In this document: positions 1-8,421 of the stretch, in pieces
How the letters are laid out: the number at the start of each line of letters is the position of its first letter
Numbering within the stretch: the first letter of the stretch is position 1
Assembly: GCF_017358165.1 (NCBI RefSeq)
Contig: NZ_CP071446.1
Span: 806,001 to 870,000, forward strand
DNA: 64,000 bases
Direction: 5' to 3'
Origin: Thermosipho ferrireducens
GTDB taxonomy: Bacteria > Thermotogota > Thermotogae > Thermotogales > Fervidobacteriaceae
Program-made: the position numbers and the translations under genes
The notes under the pieces: generated by a model
What the model saw: only the letters and a program-made list of their open reading frames with translations
Told to the model about the DNA's origin: nothing
The model's database searches: none

Positions 1-1
1 G

Positions 2-1603
2 ATAAAAAGCTCAAAAATAGAACATAGCTATCCGCATTGCTGGAGATGTAAAAATCCAGTAATATTTAGAGCAACTCCCCAATGGTTTATTTCTGTTGAT
101 GCCAATAATTTAAGAGAGAAAGTACTCAGTGAAATAAAAAAAGTGGAATGGCATCCAGAGTGGGGTGAAAATAGAATAACAGCAATGGTAAGTGAAAGAC
201 CAGATTGGACTATTTCAAGGCAAAGAGTCTGGGGAACTCCAATTCCTGCTGTAAAATGTAAATCCTGTGGAGAAGTATTTCTGGATACTGAAATTATAGA
301 TAAATTTATAGAAATAGTTAAAAACCAGGGAACAGATGCGTGGTTTGAACTTTCTGAGGAAGAATTAATACCTGAAAGTGTGAAGTGTCCTAAATGTGGT
401 AAAAATGAATTTGAAAAAACATATGATACATTAGATGTATGGATAGATTCTGGTTGTTCTTTTGAAGCGGTGGTACGTTCAAAAGGTGAAAAGTTTCCTG
501 CTGATCTTTATCTGGAGGGCGATGATCAGCACAGGGGATGGTTCCAGAGTTCCATATTTATGTCTGTAGCATATACCGGAGAAGCGCCATACAAGGCTGT
601 TGTTACTCATGCGTTTATAAAAGATGAGCAGGGAAGAAAAATGAGTAAATCTCTGGGAAACGTTGTGGACCCAGGAGAAATAGTGGATAAATATGGTGCA
701 GATATTCTGAGGTTGTGGATAGCAAGCACTGACTTTTTTGATAATATTAGAGTAGGAAAAAATATAATTCACCAGCAGGTAGAAGTTTACAAAAAAATAA
801 GAAACACCTTAAGATATTTATTGGGAAATCTTAGCGACTTTTCAGAGGAAGATTTGGTTCCATATGATAAACTTTTGTCCATAGACAAATGGGCTCTTGG
901 AAGGCTCATGCAGGTTATTAAGCAAATAACAGGTTACTATGAAAGATATGAATATTCAAAAGTTTATAGTGCTATTAATAAATATTGTACTGTAGAATTA
1001 AGTGCAACTTATCTTGACATTATAAAAGATAGACTTTATGTTGAGGCAAAAGATTCAATATATAGAAGATCAGCACAAACTGCTATGTATTACATTCTCG
1101 AAGCGTTGATAAAAATGCTGGCACCTATCCTTGTTTTTACAAGTGAGGAAGCATATGAGGCGAGCCCATTCAAAAAATACGAAACAATCCACATAGAAGA
1201 GTGGCCAGAAGTGCGTGAAGAGTGGATTGACGAAGAATTAATAAGCGATTTTAAAGCTCTATTAATGATAAGAGATGATGTGCTAAAAGCGCTTGAGAAT
1301 GCAAGAAATAGAGGAGTAATAGGTCATTCGCTGGATGCTAAAGTTATAATAGAAGCGTTGAACGAAGATGTTCAAAAACTTTTAGAAAATTATGAAGATA
1401 TTCTTGGGGAATTTTTAATAGTTTCTCAGGTGGAATTTGGAAAAGGGGATCAGAAAGGTGAACTTGTCAACGTGTCAGTTATTAAAGCCGAAGGCGAAAA
1501 ATGTAATCGATGCTGGAAATATCATCCGAAAACAGGACAGAGTGAAGAATTTCCGAATATTTGTCCAAGATGTGTATCAGTCTTAAAAGGCGAGCGAAAA
1601 TAA
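2..1603 (+). CDS. ileS: isoleucyl-tRNA synthetase, C-terminal part (5' end outside window)
   Basis: This cytoplasmic class I aminoacyl-tRNA synthetase charges tRNA-Ile. The reading frame is open from the first bases, so the N-terminal part with the HIGH motif is missing. The visible 533 residues begin with the [12 protein letters not shown] segment of the catalytic core and carry the KMSKS loop at nucleotides 638-652. An anticodon-binding helical domain follows, and the protein ends in a zinc finger with CNRCW and CPRC cysteine pairs. Family members are about 900 residues, so roughly 60% of the gene is here. A strong terminator follows 10 bases after the stop. The identification is secure. 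Confidence 0.97.
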   Translation: MKSSKIEHSYPHCWRCKNPVIFRATPQWFISVDANNLREKVLSEIKKVEWHPEWGENRITAMVSERPDWTISRQRVWGTPIPAVKCKSCGEVFLDTEIIDKFIEIVKNQGTDAWFELSEEELIPESVKCPKCGKNEFEKTYDTLDVWIDSGCSFEAVVRSKGEKFPADLYLEGDDQHRGWFQSSIFMSVAYTGEAPYKAVVTHAFIKDEQGRKMSKSLGNVVDPGEIVDKYGADILRLWIASTDFFDNIRVGKNIIHQQVEVYKKIRNTLRYLLGNLSDFSEEDLVPYDKLLSIDKWALGRLMQVIKQITGYYERYEYSKVYSAINKYCTVELSATYLDIIKDRLYVEAKDSIYRRSAQTAMYYILEALIKMLAPILVFTSEEAYEASPFKKYETIHIEEWPEVREEWIDEELISDFKALLMIRDDVLKALENARNRGVIGHSLDAKVIIEALNEDVQKLLENYEDILGEFLIVSQVEFGKGDQKGELVNVSVIKAEGEKCNRCWKYHPKTGQSEEFPNICPRCVSVLKGERK

Positions 1604-1613
1604 GTAAAATATT

Positions 1614-1641
1614 AAATGCGGGGAATTATCCCCGCATTTTT
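1614..1641 (+). terminator. Rho-independent terminator after ileS
   Basis: A perfect 10-bp stem (AAATGCGGGG / CCCCGCATTT) with a 6-base AATTAT loop is followed by a short T run. It separates ileS from the next gene, whose ribosome binding site (GAAAGGAGG) begins immediately after the hairpin. Confidence 0.9.
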
Positions 1642-1655
1642 GAAAGGAGGAAATA

Positions 1656-2171
1656 ATGAAAAGAGTAGCGGTTATTGGATATTCTGGAAATCCGCATTTA
1701 TTTTCCCTTTCTTTAAAAGAGTTGTGTATAGAAATTGGAAAAGAATTAGGAAAAAAATACATTGTCTATACCGGGGGAAGAGACGGAGTTATGGAACTTG
1801 TATCAAAAGGGGTAAAAGAAGTAGGCGGTGTGAGCCTGGGCATTCTTCCTTTTGAGGAGGATGGAAATAAGTATGTTACACATCAGATACAAACGGGCCT
1901 GGATTTTCAAATGCGTTCTTTTATACTTGTTAAAAATGTAGATGTGGTTGTATCAATTGGTGGTGAAATAGGAACAGCTATAGAAATATTGGGGGCGTAT
2001 TCTAATAGAAAACCTGTAATTTTAATGTCAGGAACAGGAGGCTGGACAGATAGGATCCAGAAAGTTCTTATAGAAGGGAAATATTTAGATAATAGAAAAT
2101 TGGCGGTTGTATATAAAGCAACCAGCATTTTAGAAATGTTAAAAATACTGGAAAAAACTATCGGAGAGTGA
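1656..2171 (+). CDS. LOG/TIGR00725-type Rossmann-fold protein
   Basis: This 171-residue protein starts at ATG after GAAAGGAGG. It opens with a Rossmann strand (KRVAVIGYSG), has a YTGGRDGVMELVSKG segment near residue 40 and an SIGGEIGTAIEI segment near residue 108. Those segments match the nucleotide-binding motifs of the LOG (lysine decarboxylase-like) superfamily, and the length fits its TIGR00725 subgroup. LOG proteins cleave cytokinin-type nucleotides in plants, and related bacterial proteins bind nucleotides or the molybdenum cofactor. The substrate here cannot be read from the sequence. The last codons run into the start of the exporter gene, so the two are probably co-transcribed. Confidence 0.75.
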   Translation: MKRVAVIGYSGNPHLFSLSLKELCIEIGKELGKKYIVYTGGRDGVMELVSKGVKEVGGVSLGILPFEEDGNKYVTHQIQTGLDFQMRSFILVKNVDVVVSIGGEIGTAIEILGAYSNRKPVILMSGTGGWTDRIQKVLIEGKYLDNRKLAVVYKATSILEMLKILEKTIGE

Positions 2172-2176
2172 TATCT

Positions 2177-3046
2177 GTGGCAAGATATCTTGGATTAATA
2201 ATAGTTATATTACTCTGGGGATTATCGTTTATTGCTACGAGGATAGTTGTAGGTTCAATATCGCCACTTACCGCAGCTTTAGTAAGATTTTTAGTAGCTC
2301 TGGTTACGTTACTTGTTGTACCCAGAAAAAGAAAAATACAACTTTTTAATATACACAAGATTTTAGCAGGTTTTTGGGGAATTACTGCATATTTTGCTGC
2401 GGAAAATATTGCTTTAAAATTCACCAGTCCAACAAATGCTGCAATGATTGTTTCCACAGCACCAATATGGTATGTGATGTTTACTCACTTTGTTTATAAG
2501 AAAAAAACAAATATTTTTCACTATTTAGGTTCGTTTATTGCTCTTATTGGAGTTTTTGTTGTTATACTTAATGGTAGAATATATTTAAAGGTTAATCCCA
2601 TAGGAGATGCCCTGGCTTTTCTGGCAGCGTTTTCATGGGTGTTTTATACGCATCATATTGTAAAGTTAAAGGATAGTTCTTCTATAGCGGCAATATTTGA
2701 AATCACGTTTTGGGGAGTTGTAACTTTAATTCCTTTCTCTCTATTTGAAGTTGCAATAAGTCCGGCTATTGTAGTAAACTTTAAAGGTATTGTTGGGCTT
2801 TTATATCTTGGAGTTTTATGTTCTGCTCTGGGATATGTGTTGTGGAACAAATCTATTGAGACACTTGGTGATAGAACAACAACTAATGCAGTTTATATAA
2901 TTCCTGTTGTTACGGCGGTTTCAGAGGTTATAATTTTCAAAAGACTTCCAACATTGTTGTTAATTTTAGGGACATTTTTAGTAGTGATAGGTCTTTATCT
3001 ATTTGAAAAGCATGAAGAAAGGAGCGAAACATATGGGAAAGAATGA
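2177..3046 (+). CDS. EamA/DMT-family transporter
   Basis: This inner-membrane protein of about 289 residues has roughly ten hydrophobic helices arranged as two EamA repeats. The first repeat begins with the typical LGLIIVILLWGLSFIATRI stretch, and the second covers about residues 145-280. Family members export metabolites or amino acids, and the substrate is unknown. A GTG at 2177 is preferred because GGAGAG lies 8 bases upstream. An in-frame GTG at 2168 overlaps the previous stop codon and is the alternative. The 3' end overlaps the mreB start by 14 bases. Confidence 0.85.
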   Translation: MARYLGLIIVILLWGLSFIATRIVVGSISPLTAALVRFLVALVTLLVVPRKRKIQLFNIHKILAGFWGITAYFAAENIALKFTSPTNAAMIVSTAPIWYVMFTHFVYKKKTNIFHYLGSFIALIGVFVVILNGRIYLKVNPIGDALAFLAAFSWVFYTHHIVKLKDSSSIAAIFEITFWGVVTLIPFSLFEVAISPAIVVNFKGIVGLLYLGVLCSALGYVLWNKSIETLGDRTTTNAVYIIPVVTAVSEVIIFKRLPTLLLILGTFLVVIGLYLFEKHEERSETYGKE

Positions 3047-4043
3047 CCTTGGAATTGATCTGGGAACAGCAAATTTTATAGTTTATCAAAAAGGAAAAGG
3101 AATAGTGCTTTACGAGCCTTCTGTTGTTGCTATTTCGAAAAATACTGATAAGATAATAGCTATTGGTGAGGAAGCTAAAAAGATGCTTGGAAAAACACCG
3201 GAAGATAATATACTTGCTGTACGTCCAATGAAAGATGGGGTAATAGCAGATTATACAATAATTTCTGAAGTTTTAAAACTTTTTATAAGGCGAGTTACGA
3301 AAGGTTTCTTCTTTAAACCTGATATAGTAATAGGTATTCCTGCAAAAACCACGACTGTTGAAAAAAGGGCAGTTTTTGATGCAGCAATTAATGCCGGCGC
3401 TAAAAAAGTGTTTGTAGTTTCTGAACCACTTGCAGCAGCGATTGGTGCCGGTATAGATGTAACTCAACCAGAAGGTAATATGGTAATTGATATTGGTGGT
3501 GGGACAACAGATATAGCTGTAATAAGTCTTGGGGGAATTGTTGTAGGAGATTCTATAAAACTTGCTGGTAATGCGATGGATGAAATAATTATAAAAAGTG
3601 TAAGAAAGCTGTTAGGACTTGTCATTGGAGAATCTACAGCAGAAGAAGTTAAGATTAGAATTGGAAAAGCTCATGAAGAGGTTGAAGATTTCGAAATGAC
3701 TATTAAAGGAAGAGATGCTGTGACTGGATTACCAAGAACAGATGTTATAAACTCTCAAGGTGTTTATAAAATGTTGAGACCTATTATTGACAATCTCATT
3801 GCGAGAATAAAAGTCGTGCTGGAAAAAACACCACCAGAACTTTCAGCTGATATTATGGAAAAAGGTATAGTATTAACAGGTGGAGGAGCTTTACTAAGAG
3901 GCATTGATAAAGCCATATACGAAGAAATAGGGGTACCGTGCCGAATAGCAGAAGATCCTTTAACCTGTGTTGCGCGAGGTACAGGAATTTTACTCGATGA
4001 TGAAGAATTATTAAAAGAGGTGGCAATAACTTATCAACGTTGA
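3033..4043 (+). CDS. mreB: rod-shape-determining protein MreB/Mbl
   Basis: This 336-residue bacterial actin forms membrane-associated filaments that guide peptidoglycan synthesis. The actin-fold nucleotide motifs are visible: LGIDLGTANF at the N-terminus, VIDIGGGTTDIAVISLGG in the middle (phosphate 2) and VLTGGGALLRGID near the C-terminus (adenosine). The ATG at 3033 follows GAAAGGAG and gives the usual family length. It overlaps the end of the exporter gene and is followed within 10 bases by the flagellar rod gene. An mreB/mbl gene before two flagellar rod genes also occurs in Bacillus (mbl-flhO-flhP), so this may be the Mbl-type paralogue. Confidence 0.93.
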   Translation: MGKNDLGIDLGTANFIVYQKGKGIVLYEPSVVAISKNTDKIIAIGEEAKKMLGKTPEDNILAVRPMKDGVIADYTIISEVLKLFIRRVTKGFFFKPDIVIGIPAKTTTVEKRAVFDAAINAGAKKVFVVSEPLAAAIGAGIDVTQPEGNMVIDIGGGTTDIAVISLGGIVVGDSIKLAGNAMDEIIIKSVRKLLGLVIGESTAEEVKIRIGKAHEEVEDFEMTIKGRDAVTGLPRTDVINSQGVYKMLRPIIDNLIARIKVVLEKTPPELSADIMEKGIVLTGGGALLRGIDKAIYEEIGVPCRIAEDPLTCVARGTGILLDDEELLKEVAITYQR

Positions 4044-4052
4044 GGTGATAAA

Positions 4053-4796
4053 ATGTATCGAGGAGTGTACCTCGCGGCAATGGGGATGCTTGCGGATATA
4101 ACAAAACTTGATACTCTTTCAAACAATTTATCCAATGCAAACACAACTGGATTTAAATCTGATGGGCTGGCGTTTAAAACCTATCTGAATAAAGAAATAT
4201 ACGCATTAAAACCAGAACCTGAAAACAAAAAAATGCGGTATATTAAGTTAGGTAGTTTTGAACAAGCCCTTGTTCTTGATGAAGTAAAAACCAACTTTTC
4301 GCAAGGAGTTCTGGAGCATACTGGCGTTCCAACAAATATGGCCATAGATGGTTCAGGCTTTTTTGTTGTAAAAAAAGGAGATAAAACGCTTTATACAAGA
4401 AATGGGGAATTTATATTAAACAACGAAGGTTATTTAACCACAAATGAGGGATATTATGTGCTCGACGTTAACGGAAAACCAATAAAACTCGATAGGGATT
4501 TTGAAATAGCAGATGATGGAACTATTGTTAATAACGGCAGGATTGTAAAAATAGCAATTGTAGAACTTGATAATCTACAAAAGCTTGGGAACACCTTCTT
4601 CACGGGTTCCCCAAAAACAATTAGAAAACAATTTAGGATTTTGCCAGGATATGTAGAAAAATCAAATGTGGACATAGTAAAAAATATGGTTAAAATGATA
4701 GAAGCAACCAGACATTATGAGGTTCTTGCAAAAGCTATTGTGGTTCACGACGAACTTCTCAACAAATCGGTTAATTCTGTGGGAACCCTCAGGTAG
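4053..4796 (+). CDS. flgF: flagellar basal-body rod protein, FlgF/FlhO-like
   Basis: This 247-residue protein belongs to the FlgF/FlgG family that forms the rod of the flagellar basal body. The N-terminus has the rod-family pattern of a YxAAxGMLxDxxKLDTLSNNLSNANTTG type. The middle contains the AIDGSGFFVVKKGDKTLYTRNGEF core, and the C-terminus has GYVEKSNVDIVKNMVKMIEATRHYE. The start follows GAGGTGAT just after the mreB stop. The next gene is a closely related rod protein. FlgF is chosen because it is the first and more diverged of the pair, so an FlhO-type name is equally acceptable. Confidence 0.85.
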   Translation: MYRGVYLAAMGMLADITKLDTLSNNLSNANTTGFKSDGLAFKTYLNKEIYALKPEPENKKMRYIKLGSFEQALVLDEVKTNFSQGVLEHTGVPTNMAIDGSGFFVVKKGDKTLYTRNGEFILNNEGYLTTNEGYYVLDVNGKPIKLDRDFEIADDGTIVNNGRIVKIAIVELDNLQKLGNTFFTGSPKTIRKQFRILPGYVEKSNVDIVKNMVKMIEATRHYEVLAKAIVVHDELLNKSVNSVGTLR

Positions 4797-4816
4797 AATA
4801 TGAAGGAGGTGTTGGA

Positions 4817-5602
4817 ATGATAAACGGACTTTATACAGCGGCAACGGGAATGTGGGCACAGCAATTTAAATTGGATACTCTTTCAAATAATATAGCTAAT
4901 GTCGATACTGCGGGTTATAAAAAAGTGAAAGCAGAATTTCAGGATCTATTATACGATTATTCAAAAAACGCAGGAGCAGCGACTGCTCAAAATTCACTTC
5001 ATCCAACAGGATTGTACGTTGGCCATGGAACAAGACTTGCGGCGACCACTCGAGTATTTACACAGGGAAATCTTGAAAACACAGGAAACTCGACGGATTT
5101 AGCGATCTCAGGTGACGGTTTCTTTCAGATACAACTTCAAGACGGAAGAATCGCGTATACAAGAGATGGCCAGTTCAAAATAGACGGTAATGGAAGAATA
5201 ATTACAAGTAATGGACATTTGCTTTCACCGAATATGGTAATACCTCAAAATGCTGTTGCTATAAACGTATCACCAGATGGAATAGTTACTGCCGAACTTC
5301 AAGATGGTACCATTCAAAATATTGGTACTATAACTCTTGTCAGGTTTGTAAATCCATCCGGGTTAAAAGCAATAGGAGATAACCTTTTCCTGGAAACTCC
5401 AGCAAGTGGAGCGCCAATTGAGGGGACACCTGGTCAGGATGGGTTTGGTTCACTGCTTCAGGGATATGTGGAAAAATCAAACGTAGACATAGTTAAAGAA
5501 ATGGTAGATATGATAAGTGCCATGAGAGCATACGAGCTTAATTCAAGAACCATTCAAACAGCGGACGAAATGCTAAGAACCGCCAGTGGATTAAAGAGAT
5601 AA
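4817..5602 (+). CDS. flgG: flagellar basal-body rod protein FlgG
   Basis: FlgG forms the distal rod of the flagellar basal body. The 261-residue length equals the family norm. It has the conserved N-terminal LYTAATGMWAQQFKLDTLSNN region, the central LAISGDGFFQIQ segment and the C-terminal GYVEKSNVDIVKEMVDMI / AYELNSRTIQTADEMLRTAS helix used for axial packing. The start follows GAAGGAGGTG with good spacing. It is the last gene of the mreB-rod group and is followed by a strong terminator. Confidence 0.95.
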   Translation: MINGLYTAATGMWAQQFKLDTLSNNIANVDTAGYKKVKAEFQDLLYDYSKNAGAATAQNSLHPTGLYVGHGTRLAATTRVFTQGNLENTGNSTDLAISGDGFFQIQLQDGRIAYTRDGQFKIDGNGRIITSNGHLLSPNMVIPQNAVAINVSPDGIVTAELQDGTIQNIGTITLVRFVNPSGLKAIGDNLFLETPASGAPIEGTPGQDGFGSLLQGYVEKSNVDIVKEMVDMISAMRAYELNSRTIQTADEMLRTASGLKR

Positions 5603-5628
5603 TTATAGCGTTAAAGTTATAGAGTAAG

Positions 5629-5657
5629 AACAGGCCCCATAGGGGCCTGTTTTTTTG
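5629..5657 (+). terminator. Rho-independent terminator after flgG
   Basis: A 10-bp GC-rich stem (AACAGGCCCC / GGGGCCTGTT) with an ATA loop runs into a T stretch, ending transcription of the mreB-flgG group. Confidence 0.95.
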
Positions 5658-5670
5658 GTCATATGTAAAA

Positions 5671-5874
5671 GTTAGCGAGGGTTGCTCTCCGCCCATGTCA
5701 TTCCGAACCCGAAGGGTGAGGAATCTTAATTGGCGAGATTAGCAAGAGTTAGCAAGGTTGGTAAAATAAGATCCTTCGTCGCTAACGCTCCTCAGGATGA
5801 CATCCCCCTCGCATATGCTCGGGATGACACTCTTTTTTATGTCATTCCGAGGAGTTCAGCGACGAGGAATCTTA
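5671..5874. repeat. dispersed palindromic repeat cluster, locus A
   Basis: Related 28-36 bp units occur in both orientations. Forward units at 5696-5728 and 5840-5874 run from TGTCATTCCGA to GAGGAATCTTA. A reverse unit at 5768-5802 runs from AAGATCCTTCG to AGGATGACA, and a partial reverse unit lies at 5816-5829. Between them, at 5730-5767, is a run of 9-10 base words of the form TTGGCGAGA / TTAGCAAGG ending TTGGTAAAA. The same composite appears at about 15.1-15.4 kb and 42.1-42.3 kb. Opposed units could fold into a long stem. No coding capacity is evident. Confidence 0.85.
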
Positions 5875-5879
5875 AATAA

Positions 5880-6141
5880 TAAAATTAACAAAATATCTCT
5901 ATATCACCCTCGTTCACCATCCGTTAACATTTTATATCTAAACCAGCGTGAATAAACAACCACGCTTTCTTAACATTGTAAAGTTTAAGTAAACGAGTGA
6001 AAAATGGTGAAAAACAGCCAATTTTATCGGGACAAAAAACGCACGTAAAGGCGCATAAATAAACGACTTTACTTTTAATTAACTTCTTTCTAATCGGAAT
6101 GTAACTTTTCGCAAAGCCTTATATTATATAATTTCTTACGG
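5880..6141 (+). promoter_or_regulatory. CRISPR leader with putative promoter
   Basis: This AT-rich, gene-free stretch lies immediately before the first intact repeat. A consensus -10 box TATAAT sits at 6127-6132, about 10 bases before repeat 1, with only a weak -35 upstream. The opposite end of the array holds the variant and truncated repeats, which is where the oldest units are expected, so this side is inferred to be the leader. Transcription on the plus strand also places the ATGAAAAC repeat end as the crRNA 5' handle. Confidence 0.7.
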
Positions 6142-6993
6142 GTTTAGCTTCTACCTATAAGGAATGAAAACAAATATGGCGTTTTTGCAGCGATAAACAT
6201 CATTTTGGGTTTAGCTTCTACCTATAAGGAATGAAAACTGTTTTCAAAAGTTCGAATTCCTCATCGGTAAGTCGGTTTAGCTTCTACCTATAAGGAATGA
6301 AAACACGCACGTGCTGCCAATACAGACAGCACGTGCTGTTAACTGTTTAGCTTCTACCTATAAGGAATGAAAACAGATAATTACTTATTAATTCTTCACT
6401 ATTTTCTGGATAAGTTTAGCTTCTACCTATAAGGAATGAAAACGCTTTTTATATAATCACTATTTAATCTCATACTTAAATCTTCGTTTAGCTTCTACCT
6501 ATAAGGAATGAAAACTAAAATCTTACCTGTTGCGTAATCAACGACCGCTTCATACCGTTTAGCTTCTACCTATAAGGAATGAAAACCATATCTATTAACT
6601 TTTTTAGCTGGATCATCTCTTAAAGGTTTAGCTTCTACCTATAAGGAATGAAAACTTTTTTTCTCCCTTAAAAATTGCCATAAAATCCCCTCCTTTTGGT
6701 TTAGCTTCTACCTATAAGGAATGAAAACTTTTGATCATACACATTAATCTCATATACATTCCTTTTCCGTTTAGCTTCTACCTATAAGAAATGAAAACTA
6801 AATTTTTTTTTCTAAAACTTTAATGAAAACATAGATGTGCTCGTTTAGCTTCTACCTATAAGGAATGAAAACAAAACTACTATCACGTTGCATCCCCTGC
6901 CAAGGGAGTTACCTCCGTTTAGCTTCTACCTATAAGGAATGAAAACCATACAACTTTTCGATTTTTTCCTTATATCGATTGAGAAATGAAAAC
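6142..6993 (+). CRISPR. CRISPR array: 12 repeats, 11 spacers, plus a truncated terminal repeat
   Basis: The 30-bp repeat begins GTTTAGCTTC, continues TACCTATAAG and ends GAATGAAAAC. Repeats start at 6142, 6209, 6275, 6345, 6414, 6486, 6557, 6626, 6699, 6769, 6843 and 6917. Spacers are 37, 36, 40, 39, 42, 41, 39, 43, 40, 44 and 44 bases. The repeat at 6769 has one G-to-A change in the AAGGAATG block. After the last full repeat a 36-base spacer-like stretch is followed by only the final 11 bases of a repeat (6983-6993, one mismatch). The repeat type and spacer length fit type I-B or type III systems of thermophiles. No cas gene lies within the window, so the effector must be elsewhere. Confidence 0.98.
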
Positions 6994-6998
6994 TAAAC

Positions 6999-7024
6999 AA
7001 GCGAGCTTTGAAGCTCGCTTTTTT
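6999..7024 (+). terminator. terminator after the CRISPR array
   Basis: The inverted repeat AAGCGAGCTT / AAGCTCGCTT with a tight loop is followed by TTTT. It lies 6 bases after the truncated terminal repeat and would end the precursor crRNA transcript. Confidence 0.85.
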
Positions 7025-7165
7025 GTTGGACTTGATAATAAATTAGATGGAAATGAAAATGTGGAGATTTGGAATAATAAAGTAACAAAGATAAGAGGCA
7101 GATAAAAAGAGTGAAACATATAAAAGAAAGAATATTAAAATAGGTTTGTATAATTTTATTAAAAT

Positions 7166-7193
7166 TTGACAATTTCTTATTAAATGATACAAT
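7166..7193 (+). promoter_or_regulatory. sigma-70-type promoter of the MFS gene
   Basis: TTGACA (7166-7171) and TACAAT (7188-7193) are separated by 16 bases, which puts transcription start near 7200. This rules out the in-frame ATG at 7184 as the translation start of the following gene. Confidence 0.8.
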
Positions 7194-7228
7194 ATATTTT
7201 AATTATTATAAAGAAAGGGGATAGGGAA

Positions 7229-8407
7229 ATGGATATTTCTGTTAATATTAGAGTTTATCGACTTTTTAAACTATTTATAAATTTGCTTATTATTGGACCT
7301 ATTTTAGTTCCTTTTATGTTATACAAAGGATTGTCTTACTTTCAAATTTTATCTCTGCAAACGATTGCAAGAATAGCGGTTATTGTTTTTGAGATTCCCA
7401 CGGGGACAATTGCAGACAAAATTTCAAGAAAAATTTCTATCTTTTTTTCAGGAATATTTGCGGCTATAAGTATTTTGTTATACATTTTTGGGTGGAATTT
7501 CTGGACTTTTGCAGTAGCAGAAGTATTGTTTGGGATAGGTGCTACATTTTATTCAGGAGCCGATAGCGCCCTTCTTTTTGAAAGTTTGAAAAAGATGGGG
7601 AAAGAGAAGGAATTTCACACAATTCAGGGTGGTACCGATTCTTTAGTGTTTTTTTCTCTGGGAGTGGGGTCAATATTTAGTAGTATGTTATATAAAATAA
7701 ATCCATATTATCCATGGTGGTTTAGTTTTGGATTTGTAATATTTGCGTCTTTTATATCTTTGTTTTTTGTGGAACCTGAAAGGGAAAAAAGTGAACATAA
7801 ATATTCTAAACATATTCTGGAAAGTTTTAATATTGTCTGGAGTAAAAAAAGAGTTTTGTGGGCAATTTGTTTTGCTATGTTCAGTGGAACGTTTCTTGGG
7901 TTGAGTTTTTGGTTGTATCAACCATATTTTGAGTTTGTTGATATCGATGTTTTTTATTATGGGGCGATATTTTTCGGGTTTAATTTAATTGCTTCTTTTT
8001 CTTCAAAGTTTCTTGTAAAAAAATATAAAGATAGAAGACCACGACGTGTTTTACTGGTTTTAAGCACTTTATTTGCCGTGTCTTTTACCATGCCGGTTAT
8101 TTTGGTTTCAAAAGTTTCTATCTTATTCTTTTCTTTGCAACAAATGTTTAGAGGTGCTGCTTCACCATTCTTAAAGTTTTATGTAAATCTTGAAGTAGAA
8201 GATAAATTTCGAGCCACTGTTCTTTCAATTGCGAGTCTGGCAGGAAGTTTAGCTTTTGCCATTTTTGCACCATTTTTTGGAAAATTGCTGGATAACGCTG
8301 GAGTAAGATTTACTTATATTACTATTTCTGTTTTGTCATGGGTAAGTGTTATAGGTTTGTATTATTTGAGAAAAAGACAGAAAAGGAAATTATCAATAGA
8401 AATTTAA
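7229..8407 (+). CDS. MFS transporter
   Basis: This 392-residue inner-membrane protein has about 12 hydrophobic segments. The signature between helices 2 and 3 is recognisable (VFEIPTGTIADKISRK, about residues 50-65), as is the repeat of that motif in the second half (VKKYKDRRPRRVLL, about residue 270). This pattern is typical of major facilitator superfamily exporters, and the substrate cannot be deduced. The ATG at 7229 follows AAGAAAGGGGA and lies downstream of a good promoter. The gene is monocistronic and converges on mnmG with only 14 bases between the stops. Confidence 0.88.
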   Translation: MDISVNIRVYRLFKLFINLLIIGPILVPFMLYKGLSYFQILSLQTIARIAVIVFEIPTGTIADKISRKISIFFSGIFAAISILLYIFGWNFWTFAVAEVLFGIGATFYSGADSALLFESLKKMGKEKEFHTIQGGTDSLVFFSLGVGSIFSSMLYKINPYYPWWFSFGFVIFASFISLFFVEPEREKSEHKYSKHILESFNIVWSKKRVLWAICFAMFSGTFLGLSFWLYQPYFEFVDIDVFYYGAIFFGFNLIASFSSKFLVKKYKDRRPRRVLLVLSTLFAVSFTMPVILVSKVSILFFSLQQMFRGAASPFLKFYVNLEVEDKFRATVLSIASLAGSLAFAIFAPFFGKLLDNAGVRFTYITISVLSWVSVIGLYYLRKRQKRKLSIEI

Positions 8408-8421
8408 GTTGATTCCTGCAA

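Noticed and set aside
1616-1855. Plus-strand frame of 79 codons starting in the ileS terminator
   Set aside because: It overlaps the terminator and the LOG-family gene in a different frame, with basic, low-complexity sequence.
7229-8407. MFS gene as part of a CRISPR-linked defence system
   Set aside because: It is a normal transporter with its own promoter and a terminator between it and the array. Nothing ties it to the array.
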